Shown: piece by piece, positions 1 to 7,361 of the stretch
Layout: each line of letters opens with the position of its first letter
Numbering within the stretch: the first letter of the stretch is position 1
From: Flavobacteriaceae bacterium S0862
GTDB taxonomy: Bacteria; Bacteroidota; Bacteroidia; Flavobacteriales; Flavobacteriaceae
Direction: 5' to 3'
DNA: 64,000 bases
Assembly: GCA_023015825.1 (NCBI GenBank)
Contig: JALKAW010000004.1
Location: 62,001 to 126,000 of the forward strand
Translations under genes and position numbers: made by a program
Notes under the pieces: model-generated
What the model saw: the letters and a program-made list of their open reading frames with translations, nothing else
Databases searched by the model: none
What the model was told of the DNA's origin: nothing

Positions 1-343
1 TATGAAGCGTGTTCCAGGAACCGACGATCATCGTTCCAATGTATCAGCTGGAGGTAGTGTGCAAAAGCACACACTTACTAAAGAAGAAAAAGCATTATGC
101 AAACAAATTGGTCCAAAATTGGTAAGTGACGGATTGTATTTTGTTGGTATTGATGTTATAGGCGGTAAACTTGTTGAAGTAAACGTGATGTCTCCTGGTG
201 GAATTACTTACATAAATAAGGTTTACAAGCCAAAGATAAGAGTTGAAGAAAAGGTGATTGATTTTCTTGAAAGCAAAGTGATTGATAAACTGCAAGCTTT
301 TGATAGACGTACTAGATTACGAAAAGCAGTTGATGAAGCTTAA
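1..343 (+). CDS. GshB-like ATP-grasp ligase, C-terminal part (cut by window edge)
   Basis: The visible 113 residues match the C-terminal half of the ATP-grasp domain of glutathione synthetases. A glycine/arginine stretch (RSNVSAGGSV) is followed by QIGPKLVSDGLYFVGIDVIG and the metal-binding EVNVMSPGGI motif. The frame is open to the window edge, so the Met near base 2 is internal. The family joins an amino acid to a carboxylate using ATP through an acyl-phosphate. It is the first visible gene of a rightward operon ending in a DUF1704 metallopeptidase, which suggests a dedicated peptide or small-molecule ligase as much as true glutathione synthesis. No GshA partner is visible here, and substrate cannot be read from this fragment. 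Confidence 0.8.
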   Translation, partial: MKRVPGTDDHRSNVSAGGSVQKHTLTKEEKALCKQIGPKLVSDGLYFVGIDVIGGKLVEVNVMSPGGITYINKVYKPKIRVEEKVIDFLESKVIDKLQAFDRRTRLRKAVDEA

Positions 344-389
344 AATAGTATGAATTTTATTATTGCATTATCCAGAAATCTAAACAGTT

Positions 390-1223
390 ATGGTAAATTT
401 GTCTACTCTAGAACCTTTAGTTTCAGTTGAATGGTTGAACAATCATTTAAGAGATAAAAACTTGCTCATATTTGATGCAAGTATGAATAAAGTGACTTCT
501 AACGATGATGAAATTGAAAACTCACAAATTCCTACTGCACAATATTTTGACATAAAACATGTGTTTAGCGATACAAGTGCACCTTTTCCTAGTACGGTGC
601 CTTCAGAACAACAATTTACCAGAGAAGCTCAAAAACTTGGGGTGAATACTGATAGTATAATTGTAGTTTATGATGATAAGGGTGTTTATTCAAGCGCAAG
701 AGTTTGGTATCTATTCAAAGCTTTTGGCTTTGATAATGTTGTGGTTTTAGATGGAGGATTGCCAGAATGGAAGGCAGCTGGTTATGATGTTGAAGAAAAG
801 AAAATCAATGCTAAACCAAAAGGAAATTTTATTGCAACATATAGCCCTGAGAAATTTAAATTTTTTGATGATATCCTGGAGTCTTCAAAAAACAAAAATC
901 ATTTAATTATTGATGCACGCTCCGAAAACCGATTTAAAGGTCTAGCTGAAGAGCCAAGAGAGGGCTTACGAAGTGGAAGCATACCTAACTCTGTGAATAT
1001 TCCATTTTCAAAACTTTTAGAAAATGGAATTTGCTTTAAACCCAAAGAAGTTATTAAAAAAGAATTTGAAGCCATTAACGCAAAAGAGCAACATTTAGTT
1101 TTTTCATGTGGCTCAGGAATCACAGCCTGTATATTAGCGCTTGGATCAGAATTAATTGGAAAACATGATATCTCAGTTTATGATGGTTCATGGACTGAGT
1201 ATGGAACATTAACAACAGAATAA
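390..1223 (+). CDS. sseA: Thiosulfate/3-mercaptopyruvate sulfurtransferase
   Basis: This is a tandem-rhodanese sulfurtransferase of 277 residues, the normal length. The N-terminal inactive rhodanese domain covers roughly 1-140 (VVVYDDKG...ARVWYLFKAFG). The catalytic domain carries the loop CGSGITA with the nucleophile Cys240. CGSG(V/I)TA is the loop typical of mercaptopyruvate sulfurtransferases, whereas rhodaneses have CRxGxx. The enzyme transfers sulfane sulfur from 3-mercaptopyruvate or thiosulfate to a thiol acceptor in the cytoplasm. It starts 46 bases after the GshB-like gene and 2 bases before the next one, so it is probably co-transcribed. The donor preference is inferred from the loop only. 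Confidence 0.9.
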   Translation: MVNLSTLEPLVSVEWLNNHLRDKNLLIFDASMNKVTSNDDEIENSQIPTAQYFDIKHVFSDTSAPFPSTVPSEQQFTREAQKLGVNTDSIIVVYDDKGVYSSARVWYLFKAFGFDNVVVLDGGLPEWKAAGYDVEEKKINAKPKGNFIATYSPEKFKFFDDILESSKNKNHLIIDARSENRFKGLAEEPREGLRSGSIPNSVNIPFSKLLENGICFKPKEVIKKEFEAINAKEQHLVFSCGSGITACILALGSELIGKHDISVYDGSWTEYGTLTTE

Positions 1224-1225
1224 TC

Positions 1226-1555
1226 ATGAAACAACCTCATTGGACAAAAGAAGAATTAGTAGCGTATATATTATTATATACTGCACATTCAAATTTTGAT
1301 GAAGCAAATACAGAAAAAAACGTCATTATTTCTAAGGTTGATATGCAAACATTTCAAAAAATTCATGATGAATTTGATGAGGACAACGATTATCAAAGTC
1401 TTCAAAAAATAATTCAAGGCGTAAAAGAGCATAACTATAATGAAGATGAGCTTCAATCTTTATTTACAGATATCAAAACATTATTTCTAAGCGATGGTGA
1501 ATATGATATTATGGAGCGCAACATGTTTTTATACCTAAAAAAGATATTGAGCTAG
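1226..1555 (+). CDS. Small acidic conserved protein of unknown function
   Basis: This is an acidic, helix-rich protein of 109 residues with no signal peptide or membrane segment. It reads as a run of amphipathic helices, with a central negatively charged hinge (HDEFDEDNDYQ) and a C-terminal segment LFLSDGEYDIMERNMFLYLKKIL. The layout recalls TerB-like helical proteins (alternating helices and an 'SDGEYD'-type acidic turn), but I cannot see enough to assign that family. It sits 2 bases after sseA and 3 bases before the N-formylglutamate amidohydrolase-like gene, so it belongs to the same transcript. Confidence 0.75.
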   Translation: MKQPHWTKEELVAYILLYTAHSNFDEANTEKNVIISKVDMQTFQKIHDEFDEDNDYQSLQKIIQGVKEHNYNEDELQSLFTDIKTLFLSDGEYDIMERNMFLYLKKILS

Positions 1556-1558
1556 GTT

Positions 1559-2398
1559 ATGGAGAAATTATCAGTTGGGGTAATAATAGATAAAATAAAA
1601 CAACAACAGCCGTTTCATGCTGTGGCTGAAGATTACTCTTTTACAATAAAAATTGAAGATTATGTGCCTTATGTTTGCGCAGCCATACATGATGGGCATC
1701 AATTTAGAAAAGAACTTTGGGATAATTGCTTACATACCGAATATGACAGATGGTACGAAGAAGATCCAGAAACGAAAAACATGATTTTTAGTCATCCAAT
1801 AGTAATTGCTGGCTGTGATTCTCGATTTGAATACGATTTAAATAGACCTCCCGAAGAAGCTGTTTTTGAAACTGCTTGGGGAAAGCAACTCTGGAAAACC
1901 CCATTACCAGAAGGACAAAAACAAGCATCATTAACAAAACATAAAGTATTTTATGATGTGGTTCACGCTTTGATTGAAGCTATTGAGTCAAAATATGGAG
2001 TTGCCATTGTTTACGATATGCACAGTTATAATTGGAAACGTTGGGACAGAGAAGTGCCTACCTGGAATTTGGGCACAAGCAATGTTGATAATGAACGTTT
2101 TGGGGATGACATTGAAACATGGAGACAAAGCCTATCTAAAATGAATTTGCCAAATAACATTAAGTCTACTGCTTTAATAAATGACACTTTTTTTGGCAAT
2201 GGATATTTCCTAAAATTTATTACCAATAGTTTTAAAAATACACTAGTTTTGGCTACCGAAATCGCTAAAGTGTATTGCGATGAATATGAGCAAGTTAATT
2301 TCCCAGAGGTTGTAAGTAGCGTTGAAGCACAGCTTAGAGAACGATTGCCGAAACATGCAAAAACATTTGTAGAAAAGCACAGTAAACAAATTACTTAA
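1559..2398 (+). CDS. N-formylglutamate amidohydrolase-family protein
   Basis: A cytoplasmic protein of 279 residues with the features of the N-formylglutamate amidohydrolase family, a zinc hydrolase fold related to peptidases. It has an N-terminal HDGHQF motif, an acidic SRFEYDLNRPPEEA segment, and the IVYDMHSYNW motif that supplies metal ligands. Characterised members release formate from N-formylglutamate in histidine breakdown. Here the gene is locked between an unknown small protein and a DUF1704 metallopeptidase: its stop codon shares a base with the next start. That operon context, with an ATP-grasp ligase upstream, suggests it acts on an amide or peptide made by the ligase rather than in histidine catabolism. 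Confidence 0.85.
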   Translation: MEKLSVGVIIDKIKQQQPFHAVAEDYSFTIKIEDYVPYVCAAIHDGHQFRKELWDNCLHTEYDRWYEEDPETKNMIFSHPIVIAGCDSRFEYDLNRPPEEAVFETAWGKQLWKTPLPEGQKQASLTKHKVFYDVVHALIEAIESKYGVAIVYDMHSYNWKRWDREVPTWNLGTSNVDNERFGDDIETWRQSLSKMNLPNNIKSTALINDTFFGNGYFLKFITNSFKNTLVLATEIAKVYCDEYEQVNFPEVVSSVEAQLRERLPKHAKTFVEKHSKQIT

Positions 2399-3555
2399 TG
2401 AAGCAAGGAATAAGTATAGCAAATAAAACACTAATTGAAATAGACACCCATTTAGACGAACTGGTTAAAAAAATTGAACTTTTAACCTATGTAAATCCTA
2501 TTAATATTGAAAGTGAAAAAGAGCGCTTTTTTTCATCAAAATATTTGCCTGAACCAGATTTTATATATCCTAACATTGATTTCGATAAATTCAAACTGCA
2601 TAAAGAGTTATTTTCTTTGCCAATCGAAAAAATTGATGATGAACGAATAAAAAACTTGTACGAAGACATTATTTATTTCTATTCAGGCTTAATTCAATCT
2701 ATTGAAACTATTGGCACAGGGAAAAAGTTTTACTACAATAGTTTGCATTCTTTTGGTACGCCAACAGAAATGGATGTAGATAACGCTAAGTTTATTTTGC
2801 ATTTTGAAGAAAATCTAGCCGCAGAACATTTTCAGCCAAAATATTCAGCATTAGAAACAGAACAGTTTTTTAAAGACTATTCTAAACGATATGATTTTAC
2901 TTATAGTATAAAACATTCTGAAAGAATGGGAGCTATAGCCATGGTGCTTAACAATCAAAAAACTTTAGTGTTAAACAGCAATCATGTGTTTAGCGATAAC
3001 GAAATTGGTGTGCTCACAAATCATGAAATTGGAGTACATATGGTTACCACAATGAATGCTTTATTACATCCATTAAAAATATTTTCTCACGGCTTTCCAA
3101 ACAATGTCGAAACTCAAGAAGGCTTATCAGTTTTTAGTGAATATATGTCTGGCAATCTAACTATTAGACGTTTAAAAGAATTGGCATATAGAGTATTGGC
3201 AGTTGATAGTTTAGCAAAAGGCTATTCCTTTTCAAAAACCTTTAGAATGCTACACAGTAATTACGATTTAGATAGAGAAGATGCTTTTTATATAACAACA
3301 AGAACACATAGAGGCGGAGGGTTTACGAAAGATTATTTGTATCTAACAGGCTTAAAAAAAGTGTATGATATTTATAAAAAAGGCGACAGTCTAGATGTGT
3401 TGTTAACAGGAAAAGTATCATTGGAACATAAAAATGATATCGAATACCTTCAAGAAAAAGGATTGGCGGTGAAACCAAAATACATCACTGATTCTTTTGT
3501 CGAGAACAATAATACCAATAAAACAATTGACTTTATTTTAAGCAGTTTAAAATAA
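2398..3555 (+). CDS. DUF1704 (QEGLA-motif) metallopeptidase-like protein
   Basis: This protein of 385 residues belongs to the DUF1704 family, often annotated 'flavohemoglobin expression-modulating QEGLA motif protein'. The putative zinc site is visible: HEIGVH at residues 209-214 (HExxxH) and the downstream QEGLS at about 240-244, whose Glu would be the third ligand. Eukaryotic relatives with the same HExxxH site (MATCAP) are tubulin tyrosine carboxypeptidases. By homology this should be a metallo-carboxypeptidase acting on a C-terminal residue. It is the last gene of the operon, overlapping its neighbour by one base and followed by a strong terminator. The bacterial substrate is not known to me. 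Confidence 0.85.
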   Translation: MKQGISIANKTLIEIDTHLDELVKKIELLTYVNPINIESEKERFFSSKYLPEPDFIYPNIDFDKFKLHKELFSLPIEKIDDERIKNLYEDIIYFYSGLIQSIETIGTGKKFYYNSLHSFGTPTEMDVDNAKFILHFEENLAAEHFQPKYSALETEQFFKDYSKRYDFTYSIKHSERMGAIAMVLNNQKTLVLNSNHVFSDNEIGVLTNHEIGVHMVTTMNALLHPLKIFSHGFPNNVETQEGLSVFSEYMSGNLTIRRLKELAYRVLAVDSLAKGYSFSKTFRMLHSNYDLDREDAFYITTRTHRGGGFTKDYLYLTGLKKVYDIYKKGDSLDVLLTGKVSLEHKNDIEYLQEKGLAVKPKYITDSFVENNNTNKTIDFILSSLK

Positions 3556-3693
3556 AGGATCATTCTTTTATCAAATAAAAAAGGTTTTTAACGATAATTT
3601 AGTGTATCAAAACAAATGCTTGATTATATTTATAATCACCAAAATAAGTGTGCTAAGATTTACATTTAATTGTGTTGATTGTTAAATGTACTT

Positions 3694-3723
3694 AAACCCT
3701 AAAATTCGTTTTAGGGTTTTTTT
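3694..3723 (+). terminator. Rho-independent terminator after the DUF1704 operon
   Basis: A perfect 11-bp stem AAACCCTAAAA / TTTTAGGGTTT closes on a TTCG tetraloop and runs straight into a run of T. It lies about 140 bases after the DUF1704 stop and touches the stop codon of the convergent DCC gene. On the minus strand the T-run is weaker, so it probably works mainly rightward. Confidence 0.9.
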
Positions 3724-4141
3724 ATTCTAAAAATTTCGCCTTTAATTCTGGTGTTGGTATCATACAAGCATCTTTTTTACCATACCATTTGTACCTATTC
3801 TTAGCTACATAGTTATACACCCAATTCCTAATAAACGAAGGAATAATATAAAAGGCGACTAATAAATTTCTTGGAAAACCTAATTTTGAAGCTATAGCTA
3901 AAGCAGCTGTCGATTTTATTTTTAAACTTTTCTTATCTGAGGAGTAGAGTAGAATAGAGTCAGTTTTAGAAGTATCCACCTCAAAATACTTGATAATTTC
4001 TTTTCCAGTATTTCCTTGTAATGGAGCAAACATAAACGCATTGTTTTTATCGTGTTTAATTATGTAATTAATACTTGCATTGCATAGGTTGCAAACACCA
4101 TCAAAGAGTATTAGTTGTTTATGTTTTGGTAACTGTTTCAT
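3722..4141 (-). CDS. DCC-family thiol-disulfide oxidoreductase-like protein (DUF393)
   Basis: A DUF393 protein of 139 residues. The N-terminal motif ILFDGVCNLCNASI holds the two cysteines (CxxC) in the DGxCxxC context that defines the family, followed by FAPLQG, also family-typical. Members are thioredoxin-fold-like and are presumed redox proteins; no reaction is established. The start overlaps the end of mutS2 by 4 bases (ATGA-type overlap), so it is translationally coupled to it. The hydrophobic segment near residues 85-112 is short and probably part of the fold, not a membrane anchor. Confidence 0.85.
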   Translation of the reverse strand: MKQLPKHKQLILFDGVCNLCNASINYIIKHDKNNAFMFAPLQGNTGKEIIKYFEVDTSKTDSILLYSSDKKSLKIKSTAALAIASKLGFPRNLLVAFYIIPSFIRNWVYNYVAKNRYKWYGKKDACMIPTPELKAKFLE

Positions 4142-6303
4142 TTTTTTGTTTCCACTAACTCCAATTGTTCCACACTAACATTTGTTGTAAATAAGCCATA
4201 GTTCACCGTGGCTTTATTTTTTTCAATCTTATCAATACTTCCAACAGCACGACCATCTTCAAGTCTTACAATGTCACCAACTTTAAGAATTGGTTTAGGC
4301 TTTGGAGTTTCTATGGCTTTTTTCTTCGCAGCTTTCTTTTTCTTTCTAATGACGTTTACTTTCTTTTCAACCTCTTGCTTTATTTGTTGCTCTTTTTGTT
4401 TTGCTACCTTTTTTTCTTTAAATGTGACCTTTTTTCGTTTGGAGTTTTCAATTTGAACGAGCTTAAAAAGTTCTGCCATTAATTCACGTTTACGCTTGTT
4501 GCTAAAGTATTTTTCAGATAAGTCATTAACTTTTTGTCCTAAATAAATCAATCGTTGATTGCTATCATACAGCTCTTGATAGCTTTCTAGCTTTCGCTGA
4601 ATTTTCTCGTTAATTGCTTCTAGTTTATCTGCTTCGGCGAGTTTCTTTCTTTCATTTTGCTTTAACGATTCACCTGTTTTTTCAAGTTTTGAGCGTTCTT
4701 TTTGCAATTTTGCAATGGTAGCATCAAAGCGTACTTTGGAACGCTCAATTTTCTTTTTTGCCTTATTAATTAAGCTATACGGAATTCCGTTTTTTTGTGC
4801 CACTTCAAACGTAAAAGAACTTCCTGCCTGACCTAAAGCGAGTTTATATTTTGGTTCTAAGGAGCGTTCATCAAACAACATATTGGCATTAATCATATGT
4901 TCTTTTTCATTGGCTAATAACTTTAAATTGGAATAATGCGTCGTAATAATTCCAAACGCTTTACGCTCATAAAACACTTCTAGAAACGTTTCTGCTAGAG
5001 CACCACCAAGTTCTGGGTCACTTCCTGTACCAAACTCATCAATTAGAAACAGAGTTTTCTTGTTGCACTTTTTCAGGAAATAATTCATTTGCTTAAGTCT
5101 GTAGCTATAAGTACTCAAATGGTTTTCTATGGATTGATTATCTCCTATATCACTCAATATTCTGTGAAATAAACATGCTTTGCTACGTTCATGTACAGGA
5201 ATTAGCATGCCACTTTGTAACATCACTTGTAGTAACCCTACGGTTTTAAGCGTAACGCTTTTTCCTCCAGCGTTAGGGCCGGAAATGACGATGATCCTAC
5301 TATCATGTTTTAATGCAATGGTCTGCGGAAATGTTTTTTCCTTCTTTTCTGAATTGGTTAAATAAAGTAGCGGATGATAGGCATCACGTAAGTACATTTC
5401 ACGCTCTTCGGTAATTTCAGGAAGAATTGCATTCATGGACCTTGCATACTTAGCTTTTGCAGCAATCACATCTATAGTCGTTAAAAACGATTGATAGTTT
5501 TTTAGTAATGGTAAAAAAGGACGAATATAATTAGTAAGTTCCTTTAAGATTCTAACCACTTCTTCGCTCTCCTCATACTCCAAATTGTTAAGTTCCCTGG
5601 AATGCTGCAGAGTTGCTTCAGGCTCTATATAAACGATACTTCCTGTTTTACTACCACCCATTATGGCGCCTTTTACTTTGCGCCTATACATTGCTTTTAC
5701 AGCTAAAACACGTTTGTTTTCAACTACAGACTCACGGATATCATCTAGATATTCTAGATTATGATAGGTGTTTAAAGCAGTAGCAAAACTAGAATTAATT
5801 TTGCCTTTTAATTTGTTGATACTTTGTCGTAATTCATATAATAATAGAGAAGCATCATCTTTCACATCCCCAAAGCGGTCCACAATAGCATCTACTTGTT
5901 CAATGATATCGCTAGTTATTTCAATATGGGATGTGTAGCGGTATAAATTTGGGTAATACTCTTCAAAGTTTTTTAAGAATTTAAGTATGTCATTTACCGT
6001 TAGTGATATTGAAACTAATTTTTTTAAGCTATGAGTTTCTAAATACGTGTTTTCTATATTTAATAACTGAAGCTCTTTAGTAATAGGGTCAAAGCTATGA
6101 TTTGGTATGCGATTGTCATTATAAAAAGACGAGACATACTCATTAGTTAACTGTAAGCTAATAAGCAACGTTACTTTTTTATCATAAGGCAAAATCTCTA
6201 GCGCTTTTGCTTTTCCAAGAGCAGTCACACAGTGGTCACTAACTTGTTGCAAAACGGTAGAAAACTCTAAATCTTGAAGTGTCTTTTCGTGAATGTTAAT
6301 CAT
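4138..6303 (-). CDS. mutS2: MutS2-family ATPase lacking the Smr domain
   Basis: The protein has the MutS2 layout: an N-terminal lever/clamp region (about 1-300), the MutS ATPase with Walker A GPNAGGKS near residue 341, Walker B-type LFLIDEFGTGSDP and the ITTHY switch histidine, then a long charged coiled coil (about 500-620). It ends in a lysine-rich linker and a KOW-like beta domain (KVGDIVRLEDGRAVG). Canonical MutS2 proteins continue into an Smr nuclease domain; none is present here or directly downstream. MutS2 acts on branched DNA and, in Bacillus, on collided ribosomes. I place the start at the ATG at 6303 (MINIHEK); a TTG three codons upstream is in frame, but less likely. Confidence 0.9.
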   Translation of the reverse strand: MINIHEKTLQDLEFSTVLQQVSDHCVTALGKAKALEILPYDKKVTLLISLQLTNEYVSSFYNDNRIPNHSFDPITKELQLLNIENTYLETHSLKKLVSISLTVNDILKFLKNFEEYYPNLYRYTSHIEITSDIIEQVDAIVDRFGDVKDDASLLLYELRQSINKLKGKINSSFATALNTYHNLEYLDDIRESVVENKRVLAVKAMYRRKVKGAIMGGSKTGSIVYIEPEATLQHSRELNNLEYEESEEVVRILKELTNYIRPFLPLLKNYQSFLTTIDVIAAKAKYARSMNAILPEITEEREMYLRDAYHPLLYLTNSEKKEKTFPQTIALKHDSRIIVISGPNAGGKSVTLKTVGLLQVMLQSGMLIPVHERSKACLFHRILSDIGDNQSIENHLSTYSYRLKQMNYFLKKCNKKTLFLIDEFGTGSDPELGGALAETFLEVFYERKAFGIITTHYSNLKLLANEKEHMINANMLFDERSLEPKYKLALGQAGSSFTFEVAQKNGIPYSLINKAKKKIERSKVRFDATIAKLQKERSKLEKTGESLKQNERKKLAEADKLEAINEKIQRKLESYQELYDSNQRLIYLGQKVNDLSEKYFSNKRKRELMAELFKLVQIENSKRKKVTFKEKKVAKQKEQQIKQEVEKKVNVIRKKKKAAKKKAIETPKPKPILKVGDIVRLEDGRAVGSIDKIEKNKATVNYGLFTTNVSVEQLELVETKK

Positions 6304-6334
6304 CCTTAGCAATCCTATTGTTTTTAAAGGATGA

Positions 6335-6342
6335 CAAAGTTA
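6335..6342 (-). promoter_or_regulatory. Candidate -7 promoter box for mutS2
   Basis: Read on the minus strand this is TAACTTTG, an exact match to the Bacteroidota -7 consensus TAnnTTTG. It lies 31 bases before the ATG at 6303, leaving a leader of about 25 bases. I did not find a convincing -33 element. Confidence 0.5.
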
Positions 6343-6506
6343 CGTATTACAAATGAGATGTGGAATTTTGAGGTAGAGCTTATCAAGTTTGATTAGAATT
6401 TGTTGCGTTGTTTAAGTAACTAATTTAGCAAATATATCTCTGGTAGAATATTCCGAAGGAATGTTCTTAAGTAGGCAGTGACCTAGCAATGAATTATACA
6501 CACGTT

Positions 6507-7314
6507 GTTGTGCTTTCGTTATTTTTAGAATTCTTATTTGAATTTTAAATATTTCTCAATTTCAGATATACTTTTTTCTATGAGTCCTATTGTAAATTCA
6601 AAATCCCTTAATTGAAGTTTCCTTGCTATTATTGCTTCAGAGATTATTGATTCATATTTAGGGTCATTCATTAGGCCTTCATAGTCATTTGGAATAGCTG
6701 TAGATGACATTCGTAATTTATTCAAACCATCATCAGGTTCAGCATTTAATGTAATTCTAAAATGATCTTGATAGTAAAGAAATCTAACTGACCTGCTCGT
6801 TTCATTTTCTCTTGATAATATTCGTTTGTAACCAGCCTCGTAAACATCAGTTATGAGAATCCTCAAGGAGTCAGATTTAATCAACTCTAAATTTCCATTT
6901 TTAAAAGTTTCATACGTTGAAGTTTTTGGATAGAAAGTAGCGAATTGATAACTTAAGAAGAATTCTCTGTACATCGAACCGGTAATTATTGACTTATTTT
7001 TTATATGATTTTTGATTTTTATAGTGGAATTATGGAACATTTTTGTGGCATTGTAGTCTGATTTTACTTCTTCTAGAGAAATTTCCAATTCTGATTTAAG
7101 ACTTTTAAGATTTGCAATTTCCTTTAGGCTGTCTTTTCGGTTTTCATTCCAGTTATTGATTTGCAATGCTAAAAGAATACCTATCATCACAAGAACAATT
7201 TCGCCAATAGCATATTTTAAATACTTTCCAGTTTTTCCTTCCGAAAGCAAATTTTGTCTAATTTTTCTAAAGAATTTTATCATTGGTTAGCGATTTCTGG
7301 TAATGAAGCACAAC
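6507..7314. repeat. Inverted repeat pair flanking the DUF6090 gene
   Basis: GTTGTGCTT at 6507-6515 and its exact complement AAGCACAAC at 7306-7314 enclose the DUF6090 gene (6534-7283) with about 20 bases to spare on each side. The arrangement is that of a small gene cassette or non-autonomous insertion. There is no transposase and I see no target-site duplication. The sites could also be a chance match, since 9 bp is short. Confidence 0.45.
6534..7283 (-). CDS. DUF6090-family single-pass membrane protein
   Basis: This 249-residue protein begins with the family signature MIKFFRKIRQNLLSEGKTGK, then one membrane helix (about 25-42, EIVLVMIGILLALQI) ending in NNWNENRK, and a long soluble part that is mostly helical and probably periplasmic. 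This pattern is that of DUF6090, a family common in multiple copies in flavobacteria with no known function. The gene stands alone between two inverted repeats, with no neighbour on the same transcript closer than 80 bases. That setting, and the many paralogues known in related genomes, suggest an accessory gene moved as a unit. Confidence 0.85.
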   Translation of the reverse strand: MIKFFRKIRQNLLSEGKTGKYLKYAIGEIVLVMIGILLALQINNWNENRKDSLKEIANLKSLKSELEISLEEVKSDYNATKMFHNSTIKIKNHIKNKSIITGSMYREFFLSYQFATFYPKTSTYETFKNGNLELIKSDSLRILITDVYEAGYKRILSRENETSRSVRFLYYQDHFRITLNAEPDDGLNKLRMSSTAIPNDYEGLMNDPKYESIISEAIIARKLQLRDFEFTIGLIEKSISEIEKYLKFK

Positions 7315-7361
7315 GATTAAGTATATAGGCCGTTTGAATGGCTTATATACAGTTTTGGCAA
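7307..7361. repeat. Long imperfect hairpin between the two accessory genes
   Basis: The core is GTATATAGGCC (7321-7331) and GGCTTATATAC (7340-7350), an 11-bp stem with one G-T mismatch around an 8-base loop. Outside it, GCACAAC (7308-7314) and GTTTTGGC (7352-7359) can extend the pairing with bulges. It lies exactly between the cassette-like units of DUF6090 and DUF5694. It resembles an attC-like folded recombination site in layout, but lacks the classical RYYYAAC/GTTRRRY boxes. Confidence 0.5.

Noticed and set aside
4208-4456. Phe-rich 82-residue frame on the plus strand
   Set aside because: It is the mirror of the lysine-rich coiled-coil end of mutS2.
6304-6312. TTG start for mutS2 three codons upstream
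   Set aside because: An ATG follows at once and gives the conserved start; the extension adds nothing.
6301-6333. CATCCTT/AAGGATG inverted pair around the mutS2 start
   Set aside because: Only 7 bp, and the expected transcription start falls within the outer arm, so the hairpin would hardly form in RNA.
7307-7361. Classical integron attC site
   Set aside because: The RYYYAAC and GTTRRRY core boxes are missing and no IntI gene is seen; only an attC-like layout is reported.
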